From JAFGHJ01 sp964534175 (lineage in GTDB: Bacteria > Hydrothermota > UBA3072), in contig CAZHNS010000019.1 of the NCBI GenBank assembly GCA_964534175.1, forward strand, positions 1 through 45,569: a stretch of DNA of 45,569 nt. Direction: 5' to 3'. Shown here in pieces: positions 1-9,643 of this stretch. The notes below the pieces were generated by a model. The model was not told where the DNA came from, did not search any database, and saw only the letters and a program-made list of their open reading frames with translations. Numbering within the stretch: position 1 is the stretch's first letter; each line of letters starts with the position of its first letter. Made by a program: the position numbers and the translations under genes.

Positions 1-2309
1 TGTATGTCCCAATATGGGATATAACAGTGGAAGATGGTGATACCACTTATGATTTAATGGGTTATACACGAGAACCTTATGAAATACCAGAGGATCAGCC
101 GCGAATAGGTACTTATGCCGATAAGCCGGATTGGACCATGGACGCGGGTTTTGGAGGACCAGTTCCCATATTGGGTCAGTATCTTGGTGATATGACCTTT
201 TATGTTTCGTATAGAGATTTTAATGAAGCGTTTCCGTTCCCTGACAGCAGGGATTTTTACCGGGAACGTCAGACCAGTTTGAAACTTACTTCACGTTTAG
301 GGAATATGAAGGTGAATTTAAGGGGTGCTTACTCGACTATAAATTCTCTTTCTCCTTGGGAATCGGGAGAAGTGGTTGGTTATTCCATCCCAGGATTTAT
401 TGGGCAGGTTTATCTGAGGGGTGCTTATGATATGATATCAACCTCGGGGACATGGAACGGCCTTTTTCATGGCAGCGATAAAATCGAAACCAATCCGGTT
501 GCTTTATACAATACGGATGCTTTAACTCCTTTCGATGTCCGTTCCAAAATGTTTGGTTTTTCTCTGCAGCACGCATTAAGTGAGAATACTTTTTATGATG
601 TGAGGTTGAATTATCTTCAGTCCAACAATGATGCTAATTTCTGGTATGATGTACCTGTTAGCATGAGGGATACTGTGTTAATATGGTTCGGGGAAGCTTT
701 CAATACGGAAGGTGAGTATATTACAGACCGAGATCATATTGCCAGGTATGCGGCTAATAACATACCTTACGGGACCCCCGACCCGGCTTTTTATATTAGC
801 CGTTTAGTTGGAGATGAAGATATTTCGGTATGGGGGCCTGCTCAAACACTCGGGCATTATAATAAGTCGTGGTCGCAAAGTTATGGAGCCAGATTTGATT
901 TTACCTCTCAGGTGAATAAGTTCAATGAGATAAAATTGGGTTTTGAGGTTAACTATGATAAAATATATGAAGATTATATAATAAATGATAATTTTGAATG
1001 GCCGGAGCCGGGAGAAGAATATGAATTAAGTGCGGCCTATTTTGTTACTTATGATGCTTTCCCGATATTGGGCGGCGCTTATATTCAGGACAAAATCGAA
1101 TTTGAAGGAATGTTTGCTAATATTGGTCTAAGGTTAGATTACTCGGATCCAAATACCGAATGGCCTAGTAGAGATGAAGAGTATCTTTACTCTCCCTTTT
1201 TTTCTGCCAACTTGAAGGATCAATTATTTGAACAAGATTCTATCCTTGAAGATGTCTCTGCCCTATTGAAGTTAAGCCCTCGTGTTGGGATTTCCTTCCC
1301 GATAATGGAAAAAAGTAAATTATTCTTTAATTACGGGCATTTTTATTCCCTCGCGCCAAGTGAAAATAGATTTAAGATTGGTTGGGCCAGAGGTAATGAC
1401 CCACTTGGATTTATAGGTAATCCGTGGCTTGATATGTCTAGGACAATTTCCTACGAGTTAGGTTTTGAAAGCAACATAGCCGATATGTTCTTGGCTAGAG
1501 TTACCGGTTACTATAAGGATAATGATAACGAGTACACTATGGTGGGTTATAGGGATAGTCGTAATGAAGGACTTGTAGACTATAAAACCTACGAAAATTT
1601 AGAATATAGCGATACCCGGGGTTTTGAGTTCGAGTTACGAAAACAGCAGGGAAGATTTTTTGCCGGGTGGGTTATTTACGATTATAGAGTTAGAAGTCAA
1701 GGTAGTATAGGAAGACAGCAGCACTATGATTACCCGGTAGATGAAGCTTTATCTGGGCTTTTTGACCCTGAGCAGACAGAAGCAGTTCCTCAACCCGTTT
1801 TGAGGGCGCAAGTTACTTTTAAAGCTCCTCTGGATTGGGGAATGTTTTTGGGTGGTTATAATCTTTCTTTTTTGTATAGCTGGAGAGCGGGCTATTATGA
1901 AACCTGGAATCCTTTTAATGATCCGGGGCTTTTCTATATATTGCAGAACAATATTCAATGGGAAGATTCGAGAAACATGGATCTTAGTCTAAGCAAGAAT
2001 ATTTCAGTCGCGGGAACCGCCCTCACTTTGTTTATGGATGTCCATAATGTGTTTGAATGGCAAGAGATCAACAGTCAGGGATTCCATGGGGATAGAAATA
2101 AATATCTTAAATCCCTGCACCTTGAGATGTATAATGAAGAACCGTACGCGAGCAGGCCAGGTTTTACTGCTCCTGCGGAAGGTGAAGAGCCGGATGAAGT
2201 TGGGGATTTGAGTAGCGATGAAAAACCATGGATTAACGATCCGAATAGAGAATTTCTCATGTACCTTGATCCCAGATACGTACAGTTTGGAATAAGGTTC
2301 TCTTTTTAG
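1..2309 (+). CDS. TonB-dependent outer-membrane receptor, 5' end cut off by window
   Basis: This is the beta-barrel part of a TonB-dependent receptor, which imports a ligand across the outer membrane using TonB energy. The frame is open from base 3. The GTG at 27 is not the true start, because the residues before it (YVPIWD) match YAPIYD inside the full-length paralogue at 6203-9622, about 390 residues from that protein's start. The signal peptide, carboxypeptidase-like domain and plug therefore lie outside the window. In one stretch starting at PDWT, 61 of 78 residues match the paralogue by my count. The chain ends YVQFGIRFSF, the aromatic C-terminus of an outer-membrane barrel, and the paralogue ends identically. 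It is the first gene of module copy 1, with 21 bases to the next gene. Ligand unknown. Family assignment is firm through the paralogue. Confidence 0.9.
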   Translation, partial: YVPIWDITVEDGDTTYDLMGYTREPYEIPEDQPRIGTYADKPDWTMDAGFGGPVPILGQYLGDMTFYVSYRDFNEAFPFPDSRDFYRERQTSLKLTSRLGNMKVNLRGAYSTINSLSPWESGEVVGYSIPGFIGQVYLRGAYDMISTSGTWNGLFHGSDKIETNPVALYNTDALTPFDVRSKMFGFSLQHALSENTFYDVRLNYLQSNNDANFWYDVPVSMRDTVLIWFGEAFNTEGEYITDRDHIARYAANNIPYGTPDPAFYISRLVGDEDISVWGPAQTLGHYNKSWSQSYGARFDFTSQVNKFNEIKLGFEVNYDKIYEDYIINDNFEWPEPGEEYELSAAYFVTYDAFPILGGAYIQDKIEFEGMFANIGLRLDYSDPNTEWPSRDEEYLYSPFFSANLKDQLFEQDSILEDVSALLKLSPRVGISFPIMEKSKLFFNYGHFYSLAPSENRFKIGWARGNDPLGFIGNPWLDMSRTISYELGFESNIADMFLARVTGYYKDNDNEYTMVGYRDSRNEGLVDYKTYENLEYSDTRGFEFELRKQQGRFFAGWVIYDYRVRSQGSIGRQQHYDYPVDEALSGLFDPEQTEAVPQPVLRAQVTFKAPLDWGMFLGGYNLSFLYSWRAGYYETWNPFNDPGLFYILQNNIQWEDSRNMDLSLSKNISVAGTALTLFMDVHNVFEWQEINSQGFHGDRNKYLKSLHLEMYNEEPYASRPGFTAPAEGEEPDEVGDLSSDEKPWINDPNREFLMYLDPRYVQFGIRFSF

Positions 2310-2330
2310 GGGAAAAGGAGGTTACTGAAA

Positions 2331-4679
2331 ATGAAACGTAGAAAATTATTAATATTATTACTTGTATTTTTTCTCCCATATATAATCTATGCCCAGCAAA
2401 TGAAAAGCATTGAGGTGGGTAAGCTTGAAGCAAGAGTTTTTGATGACGGTATCCAGAGTCCTACCAATTTACCAATGTGTCACGCTTTTTACCGTAGAGG
2501 TGTATATAATAATACCTACGATAATTTAGGCTCTACAAATACTTGGCCTGGAGGATATGTCAGGCAAGCCGGAACTCAGGTCGGTTGCCGGAACTGGGTA
2601 GATACGCTCGGCAATTTATGGCCTTATCATGTTACCGGACATTGCGCTCATTCATCAAGTCCAAGCAATAATATTTATCAGTTTAATGTTCCGGATGAAG
2701 AGGGATATAATATAAGGAGAGTTTTTAGATTTCCTCCTCCTGAGATAACAGTTGATGGGCAGCATTGCGAACCACCATTTGGTTCGCTGGGAGACCAGGT
2801 GGATCCGGATAGAATATGGGGGAGTGCCGATCTAATGATTGAAATGCATTATCGTCTTTCGAATGGAATGGATGTATATCAGAAAAATCTCGCATGGAGT
2901 CAAGCTGCCCTCGATGATGGTGTAATCTGGGATTTGACATTTGTAAATACCGGTAATACGGATCACGATGATGAGATTGAACTTCCCGGACAAACGTTGG
3001 ATTCGGTTGTCATTCTGAAGCATTATCAGTCAATGCCAAACGCAGGACTTTATCCTTTTGGTAGTTGGTCTGGAGTAACCGAAGATGATAATGCAAGACT
3101 CAGTCCTTTGGGTCATGATTCTCTCAGGATGAGTTATGTTGCTCTTGCAAGAAAAGCGGGGCATACTCATGATTCTTACGGTGACAAATGTGAGGTAGAT
3201 TGGGGGGGAAATCAGAGCCTGGAAGACGGTTGCGGTTGGACAGGCCATGCGATTTTATTTGCTCCGGTAAATACGCAAGTTCCGCAGGCTTATCATCCTA
3301 CGCAGGACATTTCCGCAAACGACGATCCTGCCCAGCCAAGTATGTACAGCACAATAGAAGGTGGTCTTGCTGTATATGATGTGGAGGATTTGGAGGATAC
3401 TGCAGACTTTAGAGCTCCTTATAGGATTATGAGGATGGGAATCCATGGTTATGATGATACTACGATTGCAGAATGCCAGAACGTTTACGATATGAAGAGA
3501 GAGTATGACGTGTATGATACAACTGCGATGGGTGCACCCACTTATTATGACCAGCCTCAAGATAGGATGGGAGAGTGGGATCTCTCTCGTGGACAGTATT
3601 TCCCCAGGAACTGGAGCTATTACACTTTCAGTACCGAGCCGAAATTTTCTATAGGGCCTTATAACATGGAGTTCGGAGATACATTGAGATTTGTCTATGC
3701 GATTATAGCCGGTGGTATACACAGGAAAACAAGCTACATACTTAGTGAAATGAGGGAGAATGGAAACGCCCGTAATTACGAATGGGTTGCAGAGATGGAT
3801 TCAGCTACAATTCGAGAGGAATTTGAGAGAAGAGACCCTCCGGCTGAACTATTTGGAGACGAAGTATATATGAGTGGGGGATTGAACGAAATTGCCACGG
3901 ATTATGTGATATCAACCGGTAAAGATTCTCTTTTCAACAACGGAATGGCATTTCAACGGGCTCTTAATATGAATTATGATGTTCCGGCTTCTCCTAATCC
4001 TCCTTCGCATTTTGACATTCGTTCGACGCCCGAAATGATAGAGCTGACCTGGAGATATGAAGATCCTGCTTATGAACCATCTCCATCTGATCTTGCTGGG
4101 TTTAAAATCTACAGGGCTTATGGCGGAACCGAGTATGAGTTATCGGGAGGTACAGTTACTGGTGATTGGCAAGTGGTTGATTCTGTAGGTCCTGATGAAA
4201 GGAGTTTTGCTGATACGGAGGGCCTTGTAAGGGGTTATGATTATTATTACTGCATAACAGCTGTAGGAACTTCTGGAAGGGAGAGTGGGAGGTGGTTAAC
4301 AATGACCCAGGAGCCATTTGCTGCGAGATTAATAGATTATCCGGAAGAAAGCCTTGACTCGGCAGTAATTGTTCCTAACCCTTTAAACATTAATGCTGCA
4401 GAATCTTCAGGAGGACGCTACGGAGAAGATGATAATAAAATAACATTTCGTAAGCTTCCAGGCGAATGTACCATTCGTATCTTCACCGAGTCAGGTGAAT
4501 TGATAAAGACTATAGAGCATACCGATGGCTCAGGAACCGCATTCTGGCAAACTACTGAAACCGGTGGTTGGTATACGACTACTGTTAGCAACCAGAGACC
4601 AGCTAGTGGTATTTATATTGCTCATATACAGGATCCCGAGGGTAATTGGGTTTCTCGTAAATTCATCATAATCAGGTAG
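2331..4679 (+). CDS. Large secreted protein with FN3-like domain and T9SS-like C-terminal sorting domain
   Basis: A 782-residue secreted protein. It opens with a signal peptide (MKRRKLLILLLVFFLP, cleavage near YAQQ). A long N-terminal region of unknown function, rich in Asp, Tyr and Trp, covers roughly residues 25-555. A fibronectin type III-like segment follows (about 560-665, with ELTWRYEDP and GFKIYRAYGG). The C-terminal domain begins near VIVPNPLN, continues through IRIFTESGELIKTIEH and ends RKFIIIR, the pattern of type A T9SS sorting domains and related FlgD-like Ig folds. AAGGAGG at 2315-2321 supports the ATG. It lies between a receptor and a PorV-like gene, and a paralogue (9644-11974) has the same place in copy 2. 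I infer a cell-surface or secreted binding protein working with the receptor. The substrate is not recognisable and no catalytic motif was seen. Confidence 0.75.
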   Translation: MKRRKLLILLLVFFLPYIIYAQQMKSIEVGKLEARVFDDGIQSPTNLPMCHAFYRRGVYNNTYDNLGSTNTWPGGYVRQAGTQVGCRNWVDTLGNLWPYHVTGHCAHSSSPSNNIYQFNVPDEEGYNIRRVFRFPPPEITVDGQHCEPPFGSLGDQVDPDRIWGSADLMIEMHYRLSNGMDVYQKNLAWSQAALDDGVIWDLTFVNTGNTDHDDEIELPGQTLDSVVILKHYQSMPNAGLYPFGSWSGVTEDDNARLSPLGHDSLRMSYVALARKAGHTHDSYGDKCEVDWGGNQSLEDGCGWTGHAILFAPVNTQVPQAYHPTQDISANDDPAQPSMYSTIEGGLAVYDVEDLEDTADFRAPYRIMRMGIHGYDDTTIAECQNVYDMKREYDVYDTTAMGAPTYYDQPQDRMGEWDLSRGQYFPRNWSYYTFSTEPKFSIGPYNMEFGDTLRFVYAIIAGGIHRKTSYILSEMRENGNARNYEWVAEMDSATIREEFERRDPPAELFGDEVYMSGGLNEIATDYVISTGKDSLFNNGMAFQRALNMNYDVPASPNPPSHFDIRSTPEMIELTWRYEDPAYEPSPSDLAGFKIYRAYGGTEYELSGGTVTGDWQVVDSVGPDERSFADTEGLVRGYDYYYCITAVGTSGRESGRWLTMTQEPFAARLIDYPEESLDSAVIVPNPLNINAAESSGGRYGEDDNKITFRKLPGECTIRIFTESGELIKTIEHTDGSGTAFWQTTETGGWYTTTVSNQRPASGIYIAHIQDPEGNWVSRKFIIIR

Positions 4680-4691
4680 GGGAGGAGAGAG

Positions 4692-5663
4692 ATGAGAAAA
4701 TATATTCTTTTTGTATTTTTATTAATGTTGGTTCTTTCGATTAATGCTTACGCTCAAGATAAAGTTGCCCAGACAGGTTGCAAATTTTTAGATGTAGGAG
4801 CGGGAGCTCGTGCTTGTGGCATGGGAGAAGCATTTACGGTATTGGGGCAGGATGCCACAGCTCTTTTTTATAATCCTTCCTGTATAGGAGAGATTGATGA
4901 TCATTTTGATCTGTCTGTGGGTGTAACGCAGTGGATTTCCGATATCCAGTATGTTTCTTTAGCTTTTGTCTATGATGTTGGTGTGTGGGGGAATTTTGGT
5001 TTCAGCCTAATAGCTCCTGATTATGGAGAAATCATAGGGGCAGCAGTGGATGAGGAGAGTGTAGATGGTTTTGTAGTGACAGGTCCGTTAGATGTATCTG
5101 CGTTCTGCGCAGGTGTTGCTTATGCCAGAGAATTTACTGATAAGTTTACAGTGGGCGGACAGATTAAATACGTTTCTCAGCATCTTTCAGAGAATATAGT
5201 TGAGGAAGGAGAAGATCCTGTAGCTAACGAAATTTCCACTCTGTCTTACGACTTTGGCCTTCTCTTTTATCCTGGTTTTGAAAGTTTTGCTTTTGGTATG
5301 TCTGTGCGGAATTTTTCTCCCAGGGTTACCTATGAACGGATCGGATTCGAAATGCCTCTTACTTTCGCGCTCGGTGTTGGGCTCGATTTAATGGATTTTT
5401 TAGGTGAGTACCCTGATTATTCGTTAAATATAGGAGCAGAGATGTTGCATCCTCGTGACTGGCAAGAGGAATTTCATGTAGGCTGTGAATTCGGAATAAA
5501 AGATATGCTTTTCATCCGAGCAGGGTATAAATTCAGATATGCTCAAGAAGGTTTAAATGCTGGGCTTGGCGTTAATGCCGGGGGCGCTAGGATTGATTAT
5601 TCCTATAGTCATTTTGAGCTATTTGACATGATACATAGAGTTTCTGTGGGGCTTGGGTTTTAG
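4692..5663 (+). CDS. PorV/PorQ-family outer-membrane protein, copy 1
   Basis: A 323-residue outer-membrane barrel of the PorV/PorQ (UPF0164) family. In T9SS bacteria PorV carries substrates from the translocon to the attachment complex. Signs are the signal peptide MRKYILFVFLLMLVLSINAYA, the family's N-terminal motif (GARACGMGEAF followed by DATALFYNPS), repeated amphipathic strands and a terminal Phe. A purine-rich GGAGGAGAGAG directly precedes the ATG. It starts 12 bases after the sorting-domain protein, so the pair is almost certainly co-transcribed. Copy 1 has Cys where copy 2 has Ser or Gly (ARACGMG, NPSCIGE). Having a PorV-like protein dedicated to each secreted protein is unusual; elsewhere one PorV serves many substrates. 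Role here inferred from family and neighbours. Confidence 0.8.
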   Translation: MRKYILFVFLLMLVLSINAYAQDKVAQTGCKFLDVGAGARACGMGEAFTVLGQDATALFYNPSCIGEIDDHFDLSVGVTQWISDIQYVSLAFVYDVGVWGNFGFSLIAPDYGEIIGAAVDEESVDGFVVTGPLDVSAFCAGVAYAREFTDKFTVGGQIKYVSQHLSENIVEEGEDPVANEISTLSYDFGLLFYPGFESFAFGMSVRNFSPRVTYERIGFEMPLTFALGVGLDLMDFLGEYPDYSLNIGAEMLHPRDWQEEFHVGCEFGIKDMLFIRAGYKFRYAQEGLNAGLGVNAGGARIDYSYSHFELFDMIHRVSVGLGF

Positions 5664-5703
5664 AAGAAGATGGTTCATTATTTTGAATAAATATACTTCT
5701 ATA

Positions 5704-5725
5704 AAGGGAACAGTTTCCTCTTTTT
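5704..5725 (+). terminator. Possible weak terminator after module copy 1
   Basis: A GGAA/TTCC stem (5707-5710 with 5715-5718, plus a G-T pair) is followed by five Ts at 5721-5725, about 40 bases after the PorV-like stop codon. The stem is short, so the call is tentative. Confidence 0.35.
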
Positions 5726-5863
5726 AGAATTAAATTTATATTGGAGGTGAAGGAAGGAATCTTAATTTCAGAATTAGAATTACAACGCCTGAAAAATAGC
5801 TTCATATTGAAGTAATATTATTATATCATCCTTAAACTGATTAGTATATAAGGAAAAAAGCCC

Positions 5864-5892
5864 TTGACGATATTGTGGATTTCCCATATATT
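5864..5892 (+). promoter_or_regulatory. Promoter for module copy 2
   Basis: TTGACG (5864-5869), a 17-base spacer and TATATT (5887-5892) make a good sigma-70-type promoter. The predicted start near 5899 would give a leader of about 300 nucleotides before the receptor at 6203. Confidence 0.6.
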
Positions 5893-5995
5893 ATAGAAGT
5901 AAAAAAAGAGATTCGCATCGGAGAGTGACTCATATTAAATATATAGAATTTTTTTGTCAAACTCGCTTAAATAAGGAGGGGCAATAAAAATAACA

Positions 5996-6097
5996 ATGTA
6001 TAGGATATCGTTGATGTCTATGGTATCGTCTATTCTGTTTTTTTGTATTTTCAAATTTGGATTTGGGGGTTTTAATTCGAGTGAATCTTTTTATTAA
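5996..6097 (+). CDS. Possible 33-residue hydrophobic leader peptide
   Basis: A short ORF in the receptor leader encodes a hydrophobic peptide beginning MYRISLMSMVSSILFFCIF. An AGGAGG lies at 5974-5979, but the gap to the ATG is 16 bases, too long for efficient initiation. It could be a regulatory leader peptide, a decayed gene start or chance. The ribosome-site-like sequence and signal-like hydrophobicity are the only support. Confidence 0.2.
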   Translation: MYRISLMSMVSSILFFCIFKFGFGGFNSSESFY

Positions 6098-6202
6098 ATT
6101 TAATTTGGGGTATTCTAAGAAAGTTATTAACTGTAATTTTGAACTTCGGTCAACTTTTTTAACTTATTGTTTTGAAAATCCTAATATGGGAAGGAGGTTT
6201 TA

Positions 6203-9200
6203 ATGAGAAGAGTAGGAAGGAGAAGAGAAATGATACCCAGATGGATTGTTGGCATTTTGTTGTTCATTCTATCTTTGTTTGCCTTTAGTCCAAATCTTAA
6301 AGCGGCAGTTACCGGAAAAATTGCGGGTGTTGTGACGGATGCCGAAACAGGAGAGCCTTTACCGGGAGCTAATGTTATTGTTCAGGGAACTAATATGGGG
6401 GCTGCCTGCGATGCGGATGGTTATTATTTTATAATAAGATTAGAGCCGGGTACTTATGATATTCAAGCTAGAATGATGGGTTATATAACTGTTACTAAGA
6501 CAGGTGTTAGAGTTATCTCCGGTCATACTACTCCGCTTAATTTTGAGCTGAAGAGTGGGGTTGTGACAGATTCCGGAATAACCGTTATAGCTGAGAGGGA
6601 AGTTGTCAAGATGGACCTTTCCGGGAGTTCTTTCGCTGCCGATAAAAGTGAAATAGAAGCCGTTCCTCTTATCTCAGACGTGAGAGAATATTTCAACTTG
6701 CAGTCCGGGATAGCAGGCTGGAGTGTTAGGGGTGGTAGTAGTGGTGAGACCAAATTGCTGGCTGATGGTTTACTTCTTGTCGACCAGAGAGCAAATGAGC
6801 CTATAATGATGCCAAACCTGAGTGAGATAAAAGAGGTTAGGGTGGAGAAAGGGGGATTCCCAGCAGAATACGCGAATGTTCGTTCTGGAGTTATAAATGT
6901 TGTGACTAGAGAAGGTTCTCCCGGAAAATACGAGGGTTCCTTTGAATTCAGATATACTCCGGGTTATCAAAAGCACAGCGGTAGATCTATCTTTGACCCT
7001 GAAAATTATAATAATGCAGTGTATTTCTGGAATAAGCTGGATACGGGCTATTTGAATCCTTTGTATGATACGTCAGGTAATATTATTTCATATCAAGATA
7101 CGGTTGTTAAATATGACAGCGTTTGCTGGAAAGGCAGTAGGTACGTATGGGGGGATGAAGAAAGCCCGTTTTACGATACAGTTAAATATAACAATTATCC
7201 GTCGTTTAGGGGATGGATAAGAGAGGTGGGAAGAGATACGAATATTACTTCTCCTGAAATGCAGCGTGATAGACTTCTGTGGATGCGCCGTATTAATATA
7301 CCCAGAACAGATTCTCTCTTATTAATCTATAACGGTGGTGATTCCATTTATGCTCCGATTTATGATGAAGATTCTATATTAACAGGATATAGAAAGGTTG
7401 CTTATGATTTTAGTGATCAAGATAGGACCGGTGAATACGGTAATAAGCCGGATTGGACCTTGGACGCTGGCTTTGGTGGTCCCGTTCCCGTTATTGGTTC
7501 TTATCTTGGCGATATGACTTTTTACGTTTCGCACAGAGATCACAATGAAACGTTTGCCATTCCTGATAGCAGGGATTATTATAAGGAGCGAATGACTAGT
7601 TTAAAGCTGACTTCTCGTTTTGGTAATATTAAGGTTAATTTGAAGGGTGCCTACTCAATTATTAATTCCCTTTCTCCGTACGGCGAAGGTCACATGTGGC
7701 AAGGGGATTATCCCCAGGGGGAAATCGGACAGGTTTACCTCCGAGGCGGGTCGGATATGCTATTCGGCATTGCGGATTATGATGGAGTATGGCACGGCAG
7801 TAATAAATTGAATCTCGATCAACTGTACAAAGCAAATGCGTTGACCCCGTTCGATATTAATTCCAAGATGTACGGTCTCACGCTGCAGCATGCATTGAGT
7901 GAGAATACTTTTTATGATGTACATTTGACTTATATACGCAGGGACAATGATGCCATGTTCAATTATGATGTACCAACTCGTATGATAGGAGATACAGTGG
8001 TGCTATGGTTTGCAGACAGTGTAGGAGAAAATGAATGGGCCGTGGACAATATCCCGTTTGGATACGCTCACCCTCTATATGAAGACAACTATGGAACTGA
8101 TGTTAGTGGTGAGGTGGGATTCGGTTTTTCCCATCAATGTGGGACCTATAATACTTCCTGGTCAGAGACCTACAGTACGAGTTTCAGTATGAACTCACAG
8201 TTAAATAAGTTCAATCTGGTAAAATTCGGTCTTTCATTTCAATATGATAAACTGCATGAATATTATATTACCAATGAAGGATGGTTCTGGCCGGCGGAAG
8301 GCGTAGACCCAACCGAGGATCATAGTATAGGTTATTATGTTAGCTATGATGCATATCCTATCCTTGGAGGCGCTTATATTCAGGATAAGATCGAATTCGA
8401 AGGAATGTTTGCTAATTTTGGTTTGAGGTTCGATTACTCAGACCCGAATACCGCGTGGCCAAGAAGGGAGACCAATGATGATTTATATTCGATGTTTTAT
8501 TCCTCTTTTTTGAAAGAATCTTTATTAACGCAGGGTCCTGTGGAAGACGTGTCTGCTACATATCAGATAAGTCCTCGACTTGGGATTTCCTTCCCGGTAT
8601 TAGAAAAAAGCAAGTTGTTTTTCAATTACGGACATTTTTACTCCTTGCCGAAAAACGAGGACAGGTATAAGATTGACTGGGGCTCAGAGAGTGAAATGAT
8701 CCATATAGTGGGGAATCCGCGTCTTAAGATGGAGAGGACAATTTCCTATGAGGTGGGTCTTGAAAGCAGTATAGCCAGCACTTATATGGCAAGGATTTCG
8801 GGCTACTATAAGGATATAGATAATGAGATTGGTGACGTTGGGTATGAAAATATGGACGGATATGTTAATTATACTACGTTCGAAAATACCGGCTATGGTG
8901 ATACAAGGGGTTTTGAGTTTGAGTTAAGGAAAGACCAAGGAAGGTATTTGACCGGGTGGGTAAATTATGATTACATGGTGCGTACATCAGGAAGAATGGG
9001 GATAACGCAACATTATGAGGAGCCGCTGCGAGAGTCAAATGAAACAGAGGTAGACCCCGAGGAGGATAGTCCCATTCCGCGACCAGTTTTCAGAGCTCTA
9101 ATTACATTAAAAGCGCCTCAGGATTGGGGAGCACTTTTAGGGGGTTATAATCTTTCATTCTTGTACAGCTGGAGAACGGGATATTATGAAACGTTTCTTG

Positions 9201-9622
9201 CTGGTAATGATGAGCTTATCTGGGGTGATATATTGCAGAACAATATACAATGGCCGGCTGACCGCTATATAGATATGAGTATAAACAAGAATATTTCGGT
9301 CGGCGGTATTACAGCTAGTCTGTTTATGGAAGTGCACAATCTTTTTGACTGGAAGACGCTAAATTCTCAGGGCTTCGATCCTACGATACCTAACAGTGGT
9401 GACCGAAATGCATATTTAAAATCGCTTCATCTCGAGATCTATGATAGTGAACCTTTCCTTACGGATGAATCGGTACAGGGTCCTGAACAACTCGGAGTTG
9501 AACCGGATCACATTGGAGATTTGCGAAGTGCTGATAAGCCATATATAAATAATCCAAACAGAGAATATCTATATTACCTTGACCCCAGATATGTGCAGTT
9601 TGGAATAAGGTTCTCTTTTTAG
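6203..9622 (+). CDS. TonB-dependent receptor with carboxypeptidase-like regulatory domain, copy 2
   Basis: A complete 1139-residue receptor for energised import across the outer membrane. Domains in order: a basic N-terminus and hydrophobic signal sequence (about 10-35); a carboxypeptidase regulatory-like Ig fold (about 36-118, with GVVTDAETGEPLPGANV); a plug (about 140-236, with FNLQSGIAGWSVRGG and SGVINVVTREG); and a barrel to the terminal YVQFGIRFSF. This layout matches SusC-like and other Bacteroidota-type receptors. AAGGAGG (6191-6197) five bases before the ATG sets the start. It is the first gene of module copy 2, 21 bases before the next gene, and is driven by the promoter at 5864. The region around residues 240-420, rich in Tyr, Asp and Trp, looks like a family-specific insertion. 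The ligand cannot be read from sequence. Confidence 0.92.
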   Translation: MRRVGRRREMIPRWIVGILLFILSLFAFSPNLKAAVTGKIAGVVTDAETGEPLPGANVIVQGTNMGAACDADGYYFIIRLEPGTYDIQARMMGYITVTKTGVRVISGHTTPLNFELKSGVVTDSGITVIAEREVVKMDLSGSSFAADKSEIEAVPLISDVREYFNLQSGIAGWSVRGGSSGETKLLADGLLLVDQRANEPIMMPNLSEIKEVRVEKGGFPAEYANVRSGVINVVTREGSPGKYEGSFEFRYTPGYQKHSGRSIFDPENYNNAVYFWNKLDTGYLNPLYDTSGNIISYQDTVVKYDSVCWKGSRYVWGDEESPFYDTVKYNNYPSFRGWIREVGRDTNITSPEMQRDRLLWMRRINIPRTDSLLLIYNGGDSIYAPIYDEDSILTGYRKVAYDFSDQDRTGEYGNKPDWTLDAGFGGPVPVIGSYLGDMTFYVSHRDHNETFAIPDSRDYYKERMTSLKLTSRFGNIKVNLKGAYSIINSLSPYGEGHMWQGDYPQGEIGQVYLRGGSDMLFGIADYDGVWHGSNKLNLDQLYKANALTPFDINSKMYGLTLQHALSENTFYDVHLTYIRRDNDAMFNYDVPTRMIGDTVVLWFADSVGENEWAVDNIPFGYAHPLYEDNYGTDVSGEVGFGFSHQCGTYNTSWSETYSTSFSMNSQLNKFNLVKFGLSFQYDKLHEYYITNEGWFWPAEGVDPTEDHSIGYYVSYDAYPILGGAYIQDKIEFEGMFANFGLRFDYSDPNTAWPRRETNDDLYSMFYSSFLKESLLTQGPVEDVSATYQISPRLGISFPVLEKSKLFFNYGHFYSLPKNEDRYKIDWGSESEMIHIVGNPRLKMERTISYEVGLESSIASTYMARISGYYKDIDNEIGDVGYENMDGYVNYTTFENTGYGDTRGFEFELRKDQGRYLTGWVNYDYMVRTSGRMGITQHYEEPLRESNETEVDPEEDSPIPRPVFRALITLKAPQDWGALLGGYNLSFLYSWRTGYYETFLAGNDELIWGDILQNNIQWPADRYIDMSINKNISVGGITASLFMEVHNLFDWKTLNSQGFDPTIPNSGDRNAYLKSLHLEIYDSEPFLTDESVQGPEQLGVEPDHIGDLRSADKPYINNPNREYLYYLDPRYVQFGIRFSF

Positions 9623-9643
9623 AAGGAAAGGAGGTTATTGAAA

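Larger units (their letters stand above)
5664..6202 (+). other. 539-base intergenic region between the two surface modules
   Basis: This gap separates the tandem modules. It contains the weak terminator at 5704-5725, a good promoter at 5864-5892, and then about 300 bases of probable untranslated leader before the second receptor, within which there is one possible 33-codon ORF at 5996. The leader is very AT-rich with T-runs. I recognise no known riboswitch fold in it. Confidence 0.6.

Noticed and set aside
27..2309. The first receptor as a complete 760-residue gene starting at GTG 27
   Set aside because: The frame is open to base 3 and the residues before the GTG align with the interior of the full-length paralogue, so it is cut by the window edge.
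5741..5815. A 24-residue ORF (TTG start, ending NSFILK) after the first PorV-like gene
   Set aside because: No usable ribosome site, very short, and no resemblance to anything recognised.
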